Assembly (NCBI GenBank): GCA_902651635.1 | Contig: CACRSC010000079.1 | Span: 30,394 to 94,393, forward strand | Source: Mastigamoeba balamuthi | Lineage: Eukaryota > Evosea > Mastigamoebida > Mastigamoebidae | Direction: 5' to 3' | DNA length: 64,000 nt | In this document: positions 22,831 through 33,253 of the stretch, piece after piece | Position numbering within the stretch: position 1 is the stretch's first letter | Layout: the number at the start of each line of letters is the position of its first letter | Position numbers and translations under genes: made by a program | Notes under the pieces: generated by a model | Told to the model about the DNA's origin: nothing | What the model saw: only the letters and a program-made list of their open reading frames with translations | Databases searched by the model: none

Positions 22831-24952
22831 GGTGTTGCTGCTCTTTTATTCTGATAGCCAAGATCCTCACTTTAGAGACCACAATCGGTGTTTAGATAGG
22901 CACGCAGATGCCTTCATAATTCACAAAGAGCTTCGCGGTCGATTTCGGTTCTGGAGCACTGGCAGTAGAAACTGCTAAACCTGATGAAAAAAGACCTTAT
23001 GGCACCGCGGGATGTGTAGAAGTTGTCCTTTATCATTCTCTACATTGGGCGGATTGTGTCACTACTATTCTTGGCGGCCGCTAAGAATAGCTTTCACTCA
23101 TCTTGGTGCTTCCGATATTCTCTGCGAGGAGAAAGATCACGCGTGATCTGGGAAAAAGAGACCCAATTCACGTTTTATGGACGCTCTCAGGTATTGCGCG
23201 AACGGTTCTAACATCCCCCGACACAGCCCAAGAAATGCCACAGAGACTGGGCTCCCCTGCTGTCTCACTGTACTCAAGCAACACATTATTTGCTTATGAC
23301 AAAGTCACCGGCACGGTACACTCTCACACAGACACACAGCGGCCGGATGAGTTTGCGCAATGGCAGCTCCTCCGCCAGTTGAGATGCGACGCTAGAGATA
23401 CACCCTCCAGCACAGTGCGCCCTGTTCGGCACAGGCCAGCAGATAGAGTGCAGCTTGTCCCTGCACGCAGACATAGCAGTTGACGTGAGCACCTGGGTTG
23501 CCGACTGTCGTCAACAACGCGACACTCAGATCGGTAGTGGGCTCGTCGACCGATGCTTATTTCACTGGGGTCGAGCAGAAGCGTGTGCGGAGGAAGGGAA
23601 TGCAATGGAGACCAAGTGCAGGTGAAGGTGGGGTGCACAGACCTTGAGCAAAGACCTTGAGCACTTCTCAACGCCCTTTTGCTGTAAAGTACTGGATATT
23701 TGTCGGGCAGGTTGCTGGGTCCGGCAGGAATCAGTACTCCAACCAAGAGACGGTATTTCATCTTTTCCACCTGTCAATCATCGGAGAAATATCTGAGCCG
23801 GAGACCCAGACGGCTATTTGTTTCCAAGTTATCCGCCTCTCACTCCCTCTTCGCTATGCTTGAGCAGCACACTGGCACTTCGCCAGCTGCACGAGTGCCG
23901 CAACAGGAGATGATGCCTGGCCGTGGAGGTGCTAACTGGGGACGCACGAGCGCCTGGGTCGCAGAGCCCCGTGGCGATGCTGTCGGGCCCCATGTTCCGC
24001 GACCTCTGCGTGGCCACCTCCGAGTCCCTCGTCATCCTCGATGCCTGCAGCTCGTTCTGGCGATTGTGTCCGGGGGGCCTGAGGTCTGTCTCCCCAACGA
24101 GGCCTCCCCTGTACCTGCGGACGTCGGGCCCGGCCCCCGGGCAATGGCTGTGGCGCACAGGCCCTGTGGACGCCCTCAGAGTCGGTCTTGGGGTCCACTG
24201 GTGCGGAGATGTGTCCGGGCCAAGTGCTCGCCTGTGGCGGGACTCTGATGCAAAGGATGAAGCACATGAGCAGCTGTCCCTCGGCACCGTCGGCTGTCAG
24301 CCAACCACAACGGCGACTTCTACGCTGTTGGAGGCGGCCTGGGAGACAGCCGCGATTACTCCGAGGGCATCCACATCCGTGCCCGTGTGCTATCGGGTGA
24401 TGGCTCGCGAGGAGCACGAGGGCTCTGTGAAAGGCCGGGAGATACTTATCGAATGGCAATAACGAATCTGATACCTGGAATCGGGTGGGAATTTGCACAC
24501 AGACAAATGGCAGCGAGATTAACCGTGTTGCGCGAGGTGCTCAGAATATAATCCTTGCTTATGCCTGCCATCGAAAAATGATATCCTTTCACGATGGCAG
24601 GCCATAAGGAATAAAATCTTCCTGATGGACTCGCGCAACCCCGTTATTGATTCAATTTTGCACGGCCCTTGTGTCCACCCGCAGAATGCAGTGACAATCG
24701 AATCAAGAGGATTCTTGCACGCCCTGTGTGCACTTTCCGTGTACAACCCAACAGTACTGGCAGGCGCTAAAAGAGGGGAGGATGGGGGAGAAAAGTGGAG
24801 GGGAAGGAGGGGAAGGAGGGGGGTGAGAGTGTACATTCCACACCTCTTCATCTCTTGCCCATCAAAACCGCTTCCACGTTTCTCACACACTCACAAAAAC
24901 AAAAGAGCAAACTGAACGAGCTCTTCCGTCCCCGCCTGCAAAAAGACCGCGC
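22831..24952. other. Long spacer with a candidate multi-exon or decayed gene
   Basis: From 22.9 to 23.85 kb nothing is supported. From 23857 to about 24520 the plus strand has gene-like texture in pieces. An ATG at 23857 opens ~30 codons, a second frame contains MFRDLCVATSESLVILDACS and stays open to 24462, and a third frame holds GDFYAVGGGLGDSRDYSEG and runs to about 24545. The pieces read like parts of a real protein but I could not join them with consistent splice phases. It is either an unmodelled gene with several short introns or a pseudogene. From 24.55 kb to the metal transporter at 24953 I see only leader-like sequence. Confidence 0.35.
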
Positions 24953-26499
24953 ATGTCCTCTGTTCTCTCCGATCCAGAGCGCACCGGCGACGGTGTCGTT
25001 GTCACAGTGGTCTCCGTGGCCGCCGATGCCAATAGCCAAGCTACAGGGCGCAGCCAACCACCCTCTGACCCCAGCGGCATCCAGCAACCATGGTCAGACT
25101 CTGCATCCCCTCGTGCATCTTCCACACCCTCGGCCACTCACGCCAGCCCCACGCGACTCTGCTGGCAGGTACAAGAACGGCACACAGCGCCGCGTGGTCG
25201 CCATGGCGGTCCTGACGGGGCTCTTCTGCCTCGGCGAGATCGTCGCAGGCATCGCCACGGGCAGCCTCGCCATCCTCTCCGACGCTTTCCACATGATCAG
25301 CGACGAGCTCTCCCTCATCATCGGGTTCATCGCCATGCGCATGGCCGCGCGGCCCGGGACGCAGACCATGTCGTACGGGTACCGCAGGGCCGAGATCCTC
25401 GGAGGCACGCGCGCTCACCCTCGCAGGGGGCTGCCCTAACCCTCACCCTCACACAAGCACTGACCGCCACTCGCCCACAGCTCTGGTCAACGGTGTCTTC
25501 CTCGTCACGGTGGCCCTCTTCATTGGACTAGACGCCATCGAGCGCTTCATGGAGCCCAGGAGTACGTGCCGACAAAAGACTCCCTCTCGTGGCGCCTCCT
25601 CACCTTGACCGTTGTCTCCCGCGCAGCCATCAAAAGCGGCCTCGTCATTGTCATCGTCGGCGTCGCCGGCCTTCTCGTCAACGTCGTGGGCATGATTGTC
25701 TTCGCCGGCCACGCGCATGTGGGCCACAACCACGGAGACCACGACCACGAGGGCCACGGCCACGGAGGTCACGAGGCGGCCGATGCAGAGGCCCCCCACG
25801 CAGCAGAGGACGGCCACGAGCACAAGCCCAAGAAGGCGGCCAACCTCAACCTGCACGGCGTGTTCCTGCACCTCCTCGGGGACGCCCTGGGCAGCGTGTC
25901 GGCCACGTTTGTGGGGCTCATCATCTGGTTCGTCCCCGCCGACAAGGACGGCTCCGAGGACGGCGGCAGTGTGCACTGGAAGTACTACATGGACCCCTCG
26001 GCCAGCGTCGTCGTCGCCCTCATCATCGTCAGCTCGGGCATTCCTCTCGGTACTAATCTCCTTGGCCACGTGGCCTTCAGCTGGCATGGCTGACGTGGCG
26101 CTATGGGCAGTGAGGCGCTGCGTGGGGATCTTGATGCAGGCCGCGCCGACATCTGTGAACGTGGAGCAGGTGGTCAAGGAGGTGCGCGCCATCGGCGGGG
26201 TGAGCGGCGTCCACGACGTGCACCTGTGGCAGCTCGGCAACGCCACGCACGTGGGGACCCTGCACATCGAGTGCGACCCCGCCACGGATCTCGCCTCCGT
26301 GTCGGCGCAGCTGCAGGAGGTGCTCCACAGGCACGGCATCCACAAGACCACAGTCCAGCTCGAGCAGGCCTCTCTCGGTCTCCAGGGCGAGAGATCGGCG
26401 CAGACGTGCCCGCAGACGTGCGACTACGACGAGGCCCACGCGGGAGCGCAGTGCTCCCTCTTGAGGCGTCGTGCTCCGAGCTCGGGCTCCTCTCGGTGA
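24953..26499 (+). CDS. Cation diffusion facilitator, ZnT-type zinc transporter
   Basis: Members exchange cytosolic Zn2+ for H+ into vesicles or out of the cell as dimers. Exons are 24953-25092, 25169-25404, 25481-25561, 25627-26049 and 26111-26499, closing at 422 residues. Six membrane helices fit the family: the first carries MAVLTGLFCLGEIVAGIATG, the second SDAFHMISDELS with the metal-site His and Asp, and the fifth HLLGDALGS with the paired His-x-x-x-Asp. The loop between helices 4 and 5 is rich in histidine (HVGHNHGDHDHEGHGHGGH), typical of vesicular ZnT proteins. The cytosolic ferredoxin-like domain starts near VRRCVGILMQAAP and includes GVSGVHDVHLWQLGNATHV. Intron 2 (25405-25480) has a GC donor (GAG/gcacgc); only this junction gives the conserved RRAEILGALVNGVF. 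The Cys-rich tail (QTCPQTC) is unusual. Confidence 0.92.
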
Positions 26500-26809
26500 C
26501 TCTCGACCGCTGTAGCCAGCCACTCCATAGCCAGAGTAGGGAATTGAGTCACACTACTGGGTTCAGTAAGAACGGGCAGAGAAACGCATCTGAAGGTGTT
26601 CCCACGTCTGAGAGCACATGGGCTTCAGGTGACTCAGATTATGATGAGCCGGGGCTATTCCACACAGAACCGCACACTGGAGTGACCCGAATCCTGGAAT
26701 CCTCGTACTTTTCGTGGGTATCAGTATCTGTGGTGACGTGATGCGGGGGACAGGATCTCCGGATCTCCGGGTCCGTTTATTTAGATCGCGGCCAAGACAC
26801 GCAAACGCG
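26500..26809. other. Intergenic spacer
   Basis: Just over 300 nt of less GC-rich sequence separate two genes on the same strand. It should hold the 3' end of the transporter gene and the promoter of the next gene. I see no gene or clear motif. Confidence 0.4.
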
Positions 26810-29180
26810 ATGCAGCAGCGGCGGCTGTACGGCATCGTGCACACGTGGGGCTGCGGCGAGCACGGCCAGCTGGGCACCGGCGCCACCCCGCGCGCCGAGC
26901 CGCGGCCCCAGGCGGTGCCCCTGCCGAGCCCGTGCGTCTCTGTGGCCAGCGGGGGCAGCCACGTGGTGGCCGTCGACGCAGCGGGCGAGGTCTGGCTGTG
27001 GGGCGGGCAGCGAGGGCCACTGCGCCCCCGGGCCGTCGCGCAGCTCCGCCAGCGCGCGAGGAGCGTCGCGTGCGGCGCCCTCACGACGGCCGCGGCCACG
27101 GTGGACGGCAGGGTCTACGAGTGGGCCGTGGACGCGTTCGGGGCGCTCGTGCCCGAGGCCTCGCAGCCGCTCGAGGTCGCCAGGGACCAGGCACGCGGAA
27201 TCTAGATTCTTCTCCGCGATATCTGGATTCCGCATCCAAGTTCCAGAAAAATATCGGCACCGAATTGAATCTGACTGAAGGCATAACCCGACCGACGTCC
27301 CTCCGCAGGGCAAAGAGCGGCCGGTGTTCGAGTGGGTGGCCTGCGGGGCGCTGCACTCGCTGGCCCGCGACAGCAAGGGCAGGCTGTGGGCGTGGGGGGA
27401 GGGCTCCAAGGGGCAGATCGGTCACAGGGCCGCAGAGGACGCCCCGGTGCCCGTGCAGCTGCCCCTCGACAACGTCGTCTCGGCCTCTGGCGGCGCCAAG
27501 CACTCGGCCGCCGTCTCCTGCGGCCGCCTGTACACCTGGGGCCTCGCGGGGCCTCGCCTGGGCCTCGAGGGGTGGCTCGCAGCGCAGAACTACCGGCCTG
27601 ACGTCGTGGCGTCGCCGCACGCCCTCTGGCTCGGCAGCGACGTCGTCGTCGCCTCTGTCGCCTGCGGGGACGAGCACACGCTCTGCGTGACCGTGGGCGG
27701 CGACGTCTGGGCCTTCGGGGCCAACGGGACCGGCCAGCTGGGCCTCGGCGACCGCGTCGACCGCGGCAGGCCCGAGCGGGTCGCGGGGCTCAGCCTCGTC
27801 GCCAAGGTCGCCGCGGGCGGCGGCTTCCACGTGGCGCACAGCGCCGCCCTGACGCTCTCGGGCGCGCTGCTCGCGTGGGGCTCCAACAGGTACGGCCAGC
27901 TGGGCAGCGGCCAGCCCGCCGACTACGCCGTCTGCGCGTCGCCCGCCCGCGTCGAGTTCTGCGGCGGGTCCGTGCGGGTCTGCGACGTCGCGTGCGGGTG
28001 GCTGTCGACGGCCTGCGTCGTCGAGGGCAGCGCGCCCGGGCAGGCCGCGCCGGACCCGGGCACGTCGCTGGGGCTCTTCTCGGTGCTGCCCAACGACGTG
28101 ATCGCGCTGGTGCTCTCGCTCCTGGACCCCATCTCGCTGTCGCGCGTGTGCGCGGCCAACAGGTCGCTGCACTACTTCGCGGGCTCCGAGGAGCTGTGGC
28201 ACCGCGCGTTCGAGACGGCCGTCGCCGAGTTCGCGCGGATGCCGCGTTGGAGGGAGCAGGCCCTCGTGGGCCGCGCGCGGGCCCTGGCGCTCGAAGCCAC
28301 GCGCCCGTGGAGGCCCCGCGTGGTCGCGCTGCTGCAGGACGTCGCCGCGACGGACCTCTCGTCGATCGGCTCGCGGACCTTCGCGCCCACGCCGGCCCAG
28401 AAGCGCGGGCTCGTGTCGCGCCTGGTGGGGCTCGTCTGGAAGGGCGGCAAGAGGACCGGGCTGTTCGGCGGGATGGCCGCGCGCCTCGTGATGCTGGGCC
28501 TCGACGCAGCGGGCAAGACCACTATCATGTGCCCTCCGCTGCCTCGCCAGCGGTACGCGCAGCACTCACGTGGCGTGGCTCGCAGGTACAAGCTGAGGCT
28601 CGGAGAGGTCGAGACCTCGATACCGACGATCGGGTTCAGTGAGCGCAACACACGCCTCCTCTCGCATGAGCACTTAACACGCCCCCTCGCAGACATTGAG
28701 ACAGTTGCGCGCAACAAGACGACGATGGTCAACTGGGACGTCGGTGGCGAGGACAAGATACGGCCACTGTGGCGCCACTACTTCCAGGGCGCGCAGACTG
28801 CACACAGACCCCGCGTGCACTCCTCTAACGAGCGGCCCCCCGCAGACGTGGGAGGCCTGATCTGGGTGGTTGACTGCTGCGACCGCGACAGGATGGACGA
28901 GGTCCTCGACGAGCTGCACCGCCTGCTGAACGAGCCGCAGGTGCTGTGCGTCCCGCTGCTGGTCTACGCGAACAAGCAGGACCTGCCCAACGCGATGAGC
29001 GCGCCTGAGCTCGCCGAGCGCCTGCAGCTGCGCACGGCCGCGACGGACCGCCACTGGTGGGTGCAGGCGTGCTGCGCCACCGAGGGCAGCGGCCTCGCAG
29101 AGGGGCTTGACTGGCTGGGGCAGGCAATCGAGTCGGACGAGCCGCTACTTGCAAGAGTTAGAGGAGTCACGTTGGCCTGA
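26810..29180 (+). CDS. RCC1-repeat / F-box / Arf-like GTPase fusion
   Basis: Exons are 26810-27190, 27309-28528, 28586-28638, 28693-28788 and 28846-29180, closing at 694 residues. Residues ~8-410 are RCC1-like propeller repeats ([60 protein letters not shown]). An F-box follows ([20 protein letters not shown], then SRVCAANR and ELWHRAF). The last ~180 residues are an Arf/Arl GTPase: GLDAAGKTT (G1), PTIGFN (G2), [14 protein letters not shown] (G3), NKQDLPNAM (G4) and CATEG (G5). The G3 catalytic Gln of Arf proteins is Glu here, and being internal the domain cannot have an N-terminal myristoylated Gly. An F-box suggests recruitment to an SCF ubiquitin ligase, with the propeller as target reader. 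Introns 1 (27191-27308) and 4 (28789-28845) have GC donors. I know no family with this order. Confidence 0.9.
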
Positions 29181-29410
29181 CTTGTAGTCCAGTGCCGCTG
29201 TATGGAAGATAGACGCCCTGCAACTCTTTGTGCACAATAGACTAGACCGTTGGTCGTAGTCTACTGACTCGATCCTCGAGCTCAAGTGCGTCTCGTACCC
29301 CATCGTCCAGTTCCCATTTCCCTACTACATCAAACTGAGGGGCATCGCGATGCTGCTCGACACTCCGAAATAACCACTAATACATTCAGTCTCGCTGAAC
29401 TAGACTATCT

Positions 29411-30510
29411 ATGCGGAGGGGACCTTTTCTGGGGAATTCGACACAGGTGAGTACAGATTGCGCACATGGCCACGTCTCTGAATCGACGGGCGGTCTGTCC
29501 ACCACGCTTAACGGGGCCTGTTCTGCCCAGGCTGCCACGTGGTGGTGTTTCGGGGAGGACGGCGATCGCCGGAACCGTTTGCCCCCTGAACGACAGCGAC
29601 CAAGTCCTCGGCCACAGTCCATGAGAAATCAAGAACGCGCGTCAACCTGAACCCTGGTGTACGCTCGCCGGGTCCTCTCGCCCTGCTGGAGCAGATCCGA
29701 GAGATTCGCGGGGCCATCGTCACATTTGGCACGAAGGGTCGGGCGATTCGTAGGGCCACGCTGGCACGCGAGGCGATACGAAGCAGCCCCCGGACACTCA
29801 CAAACAACATTGAGCGCACCAGCAACATGCTCAGCAGCAAGAACCGCAACACCAGCGAGATCAGGGGCCTCGCCCTCGTCGTCTGCGTCGTGCTCTGCCT
29901 GGCGACCCTGTGCTCGGCCTCGGGGGCCGCGAGCGAGCGCGAGGAGAAGGAGCGCGACATCGCCGCCACCATCGCCCGCACCAAGGAGGTCAGGTCGATG
30001 ACGACGTTCTGCACCGCGGCGGCCCAGCGCGTGACGCTGCAGGCGGTCGACCTCGACAAGCAGAGGGGCGCGCTGGAGCAGCAGATCGTGCAGGTCAGGG
30101 CCGACATCGAGAAGGAGAAGCTCGAGACGGCCCGCTTTGACGAGGCGGCGCGCACGCTCAAGGAGGGCAACGACAGGATCGCCGAGGCGAACAGGCTGCA
30201 GGAGAGGGACCTGGCGGTGGTGGCGCGCAAGGCCCGCGAGAGCGAGGAGGCGGCGCGCCAGGCCAAGCTGGAGCTCGACAGGGTGCAGCGCCGCAGGGCC
30301 GCCCAGGACGACGAGGAGCTCGTGATGATGGAGCTCGCCATCGCCACCCGCCTGGACCGCCTCCGCGAGAACAGGCGCCAGCTCGACATCGAGGCCGCCC
30401 GCCTGCACGCCATCATCAAGGTCGTCGAGAGCGACGAGAGGGCCTTCCACGTCTGGTGGCGCAGGGCCCTCGTCTTCTCCATCGAGTGGCTCGCCGACAA
30501 GGTCAAGTGA
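29411..30510 (+). CDS. Single-span membrane protein with long coiled coil
   Basis: Not a family I recognise. Exon 1 is 29411-29446, ending in a textbook donor CAG/gtgagt. Exon 2 is best started at 29695, after GAGCAG, which keeps phase and gives 283 residues; an acceptor at 29604 would add 30 residues. Without an upstream exon the first ATG of the long frame would be 29827, but the ~60 codons before it read as protein. A basic segment (GRAIRRATLAREAIR) precedes one membrane helix (GLALVVCVVLCLATLCSASG), then ~120 residues of charged heptad-like coiled coil (LEQQIVQVRADIEKEKLE, LELDRVQRRRA) and a tail WWRRALVFSIEWLADKVK. The last ~160 coding nt plus 3' flank recur inverted at 31502-31782. Confidence 0.75.
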
Positions 30511-30627
30511 CCAGCCCCCCGCGAGCCTCGCCGACGCTGAGTCCCCCGCCTACACCGACAGGAGCACAGCGGGGTTTGAGTGCGAATGTGTCTGAATGCA
30601 CCCGGTCGATTCGGGTGCCCAATCGAG
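30347..30627 (+). repeat. Inverted duplication, copy 1
   Basis: These 281 nt cover the end of the coiled-coil gene and 117 nt downstream. Their reverse complement appears without a visible mismatch at 31502-31782. Similarity stops sharply at 30627, where flanks differ. Confidence 0.9.
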
Positions 30628-31501
30628 ACACACATAAAACAAAAAGACCAAGAACAAAACATCAGCCACTGTGCCTCGCGCTCTTGTTTCAGGGGTGAGG
30701 GTGGGGGAAAGCAAACACCGGATGCAGAAGACCTGTCACAAGTTCTGCTGATTTGAGTCAGGGCGGAAGACTCAGGGAGGCACTGTACAGTTAGATTGTT
30801 ATTGTCCGGCGTGCAGTGCAGCGCCACTCTGTTTCCCCAACTGATATCTTGCGCTACGTAGGCGGCAAGTGGTAGTGCTTCAAATTTACAACCTATTCCT
30901 CGGAGTGTTCGTCTGCGAGCATGCCACAAAACGCCCGCGGAGACCTGCTCTCGAAATTTCCGCTGCGTCGCTTGGTTCCATGGACCCAGAACAGATTCTC
31001 CCTGCGGGTGCGACAAACGCAGTGCAGCCCCGCGACGTTTCCTTCAACGCCGCCCTTCGTTCCCTCCTTCCTTTCCTTTTGTCCCGAGGCCGCTGACCGC
31101 AAGTCCACCATGCGAAGGTGAGAGCTCAGTACCCAATGAGAGATTTTTCAGTACTGGATACAAGAACGTTACATTTGGAACCGCCGCGACACGCACTGGA
31201 TGGACGATTCTCATAAGAAATCGAATCCTGCTCGCTAGAAGCGGGGGAATAATTGGAGAGGAGAGGTGCCAAGAGAGCTGCTTGAAATTGATGACGGAAA
31301 AACAAAGGAAATCGTCCGCGTGCAGTGTTCCTATCAAGTGATGAGGTGGTCACAATTGTAACTTATTTGAGGACATGTGGGACCTCTATTGTGCTTTTCA
31401 CATCTTGGGGTGGAGGGGGGCGGGGGCGGCGGGCAGGGGGCCGATGCTGTTGGGGTGGCCGCGCCACTTTCCCTGCAGGAAGAGCTCTGCGTTCTCAAGG
31501 G
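30628..31501. other. Spacer between the inverted copies
   Basis: No gene is evident in this 874-nt interval. An A-rich tract at about 30635-30665 could belong to the 3' end of the coiled-coil gene. The rest is mixed composition with short unrelated open frames. Confidence 0.4.
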
Positions 31502-31782
31502 CTCGATTGGGCACCCGAATCGACCGGGTGCATTCAGACACATTCGCACTCAAACCCCGCTGTGCTCCTGTCGGTGTAGGCGGGGGACTCAGCGTCGGCG
31601 AGGCTCGCGGGGGGCTGGTCACTTGACCTTGTCGGCGAGCCACTCGATGGAGAAGACGAGGGCCCTGCGCCACCAGACGTGGAAGGCCCTCTCGTCGCTC
31701 TCGACGACCTTGATGATGGCGTGCAGGCGGGCGGCCTCGATGTCGAGCTGGCGCCTGTTCTCGCGGAGGCGGTCCAGGCGGG
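31502..31782 (-). repeat. Inverted duplication, copy 2, abutting an assembly gap
   Basis: On the minus strand this is the 3' end of the coiled-coil gene at 29411-30510, identical as far as I can read, entering the run of Ns at 31783. It could be the end of a second gene copy truncated by the gap, or an assembly fold-back artefact. Confidence 0.85.
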
Positions 31783-31914
31783 NNNNNNNNNNNNNNNNNN
31801 NNNNNNNNNNNNNNNNNNNNNNNNNNNNNNNNNNNNNNNNNNNNNNNNNNNNNNNNNNNNNNNNNNNNNNNNNNNNNNNNNNNNNNNNNNNNNNNNNNNN
31901 NNNNNNNNNNNNNN
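31783..31914. other. Assembly gap (132 N)
   Basis: An unbroken run of N joins a contig ending inside an inverted duplicate to one starting inside a dehydrogenase gene. Gene order across it is not proven. Confidence 0.99.
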
Positions 31915-32392
31915 CTGAAGTTGAACTGCTTGACCCTGTTGCTCGCAGCCACGATGTGCCTCGCCAGCGCCATCGCCAGCGTCACCGCGTGCTCGGCCAC
32001 CGCGTTGGGAGAGTACCGCGGCACCCGCATGACCGCCATCCCCAGCGCCTCCGCCGTCTCGAGGTCGACGTTGTTGAAGCCCGCGCACCTCAGCAGCAGC
32101 AGCAGCACGCCGTCAGCGTGGAGCGCCCTGAGGACCTGCTCGCTGCAGTCATCGTTGACGAACACGCAGACGGCCTCTGCGAGCGGGGCGTGCTGGTGAG
32201 ACAGGCGTGGCAGAGTGTGGGGGGCGCACGAGAGCCCTTGGCGAGGTGGGCAGTGGCGAGGGTGAGCTGCTCGGGGATGAAGACGAGGTCGGTGGGGAGC
32301 CTCTGGGACCACTTGGGGGACGAGGCCGCGGCTGTGATGTCCTGGCGGTCGTAGGGCTCGGTGGAGAACACGGTGATGCGCATGGCTGCCAT
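31915..32392 (-). CDS. D-lactate dehydrogenase, 5' part, cut by the gap
   Basis: This NAD-dependent 2-hydroxyacid dehydrogenase would reduce pyruvate to D-lactate in fermentation. Exon 1 is 32230-32392 (start MAAMRITVFSTEPYD) and exon 2 runs from 32176 into the gap at 31915, with a 53-nt GT-AG intron. The acceptor was chosen because only CTCGCAG/AG keeps phase and gives LAKGSQAVCVFVNDD. The visible ~140 residues match the bacterial LdhA-like pattern: LRCAGFNNVDLETAEALGM, then VPRYSPNAVAEHAVTLAMAL and VKQFNF. This is the catalytic domain up to the hinge; the Rossmann domain and the catalytic Glu and His lie in missing sequence. With AdhE it suggests mixed-acid type fermentation. An LdhA-like enzyme in a eukaryote often indicates acquisition from bacteria. 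Confidence 0.88.
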
Positions 32393-33253
32393 GGTTGCTG
32401 TTGTTTTTGTGTTTGCTTTTGTATAGGGAGATGCTGAATGCTGTGGCACAGGCGCGGTTGAGGGATGGATGCCGATGCTGCGATGAGCAGGCTTGTTGTG
32501 ATTGACTGATTGCTAACTTGTTGTTTGATTGACAGAAGATTCCCAGGGATCATTAAGAACCAATGGGGTGTGAGTCACCCGGAAATTAACCGGCGTTCTG
32601 TGTTGAGATCTTGCAATTTCAGCGATGTTACTCAATATCTGCTATCTGTGACTGAGATTGCACCTCCAATGTGGCTCCCCACCCGGTCTGAGCCGTTCAC
32701 AGTGCTGGCGCATGGCCATCAGTGTGATGCACCAAAAGCTGCGCAGCTCTCCTTCGCGTTGGGTTTGTGGCAGTTCCCACCCCCTCAGCCGCGAAAATGG
32801 TGAAAAAGGTGACTCACCGATTCAATATTGCATTTCAACACTGCCGTGTCCTACCGTGTTGTGGTTGTGGCATCTGGTCTCCTCCCCAGGTGCATCGTGG
32901 CAGAAGACCACAGTGCCTGTTGCGACTCCGCGTGCCCATCATTTCGTGCACGCGACGCGGTTGAGATCTGCGATGCCTGCCTGCAATCAGCAAGATCGGG
33001 TAACCATCTTCGCTGTGGGCGGTTATTCACTCTCGATCTGGGAAAGATCCGCGATGTCTCGGTAACTCCAGTCTTGCCGGGAGCGCACGTATGTCAGCGA
33101 GCTGGGCTTGCAACACGGAACTTAGATAGAGGGGAACCTGTCCTCCCTCATTCCAGTATTTTGCGGGAGGAGGGCTCGGAGGGGCTCTGAGGGGAGCTGC
33201 AGGCCCCTTGCTCGTGCCAGCGCCCACAACGGAGAACCCTCTCAGTCATCATC
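32393..33253. other. Intergenic spacer
   Basis: It lies between the start of the D-lactate dehydrogenase and the 3' end of the giant helicase gene, both on the minus strand. A plus-strand frame at 32828-33190 is open for 120 codons but has no recognisable domain, and its codon use does not match neighbouring genes. I treat the region as non-coding. Confidence 0.4.

Noticed and set aside
25405-25480. Reading through to the stop after GGTRAHPRRGLP as the real end of the zinc transporter
   Set aside because: It would cut the protein after two membrane helices; splicing with a GC donor restores the conserved next helix in frame.
29508-31016. 502-codon minus-strand frame
   Set aside because: It is antisense to the coiled-coil gene and continues into non-coding flank; its repeat at 31.5 kb only reflects the inverted duplication.
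32828-33190. 120-codon plus-strand frame in spacer
   Set aside because: No domain, no matching codon bias and no conserved context; such a length is expected by chance here.
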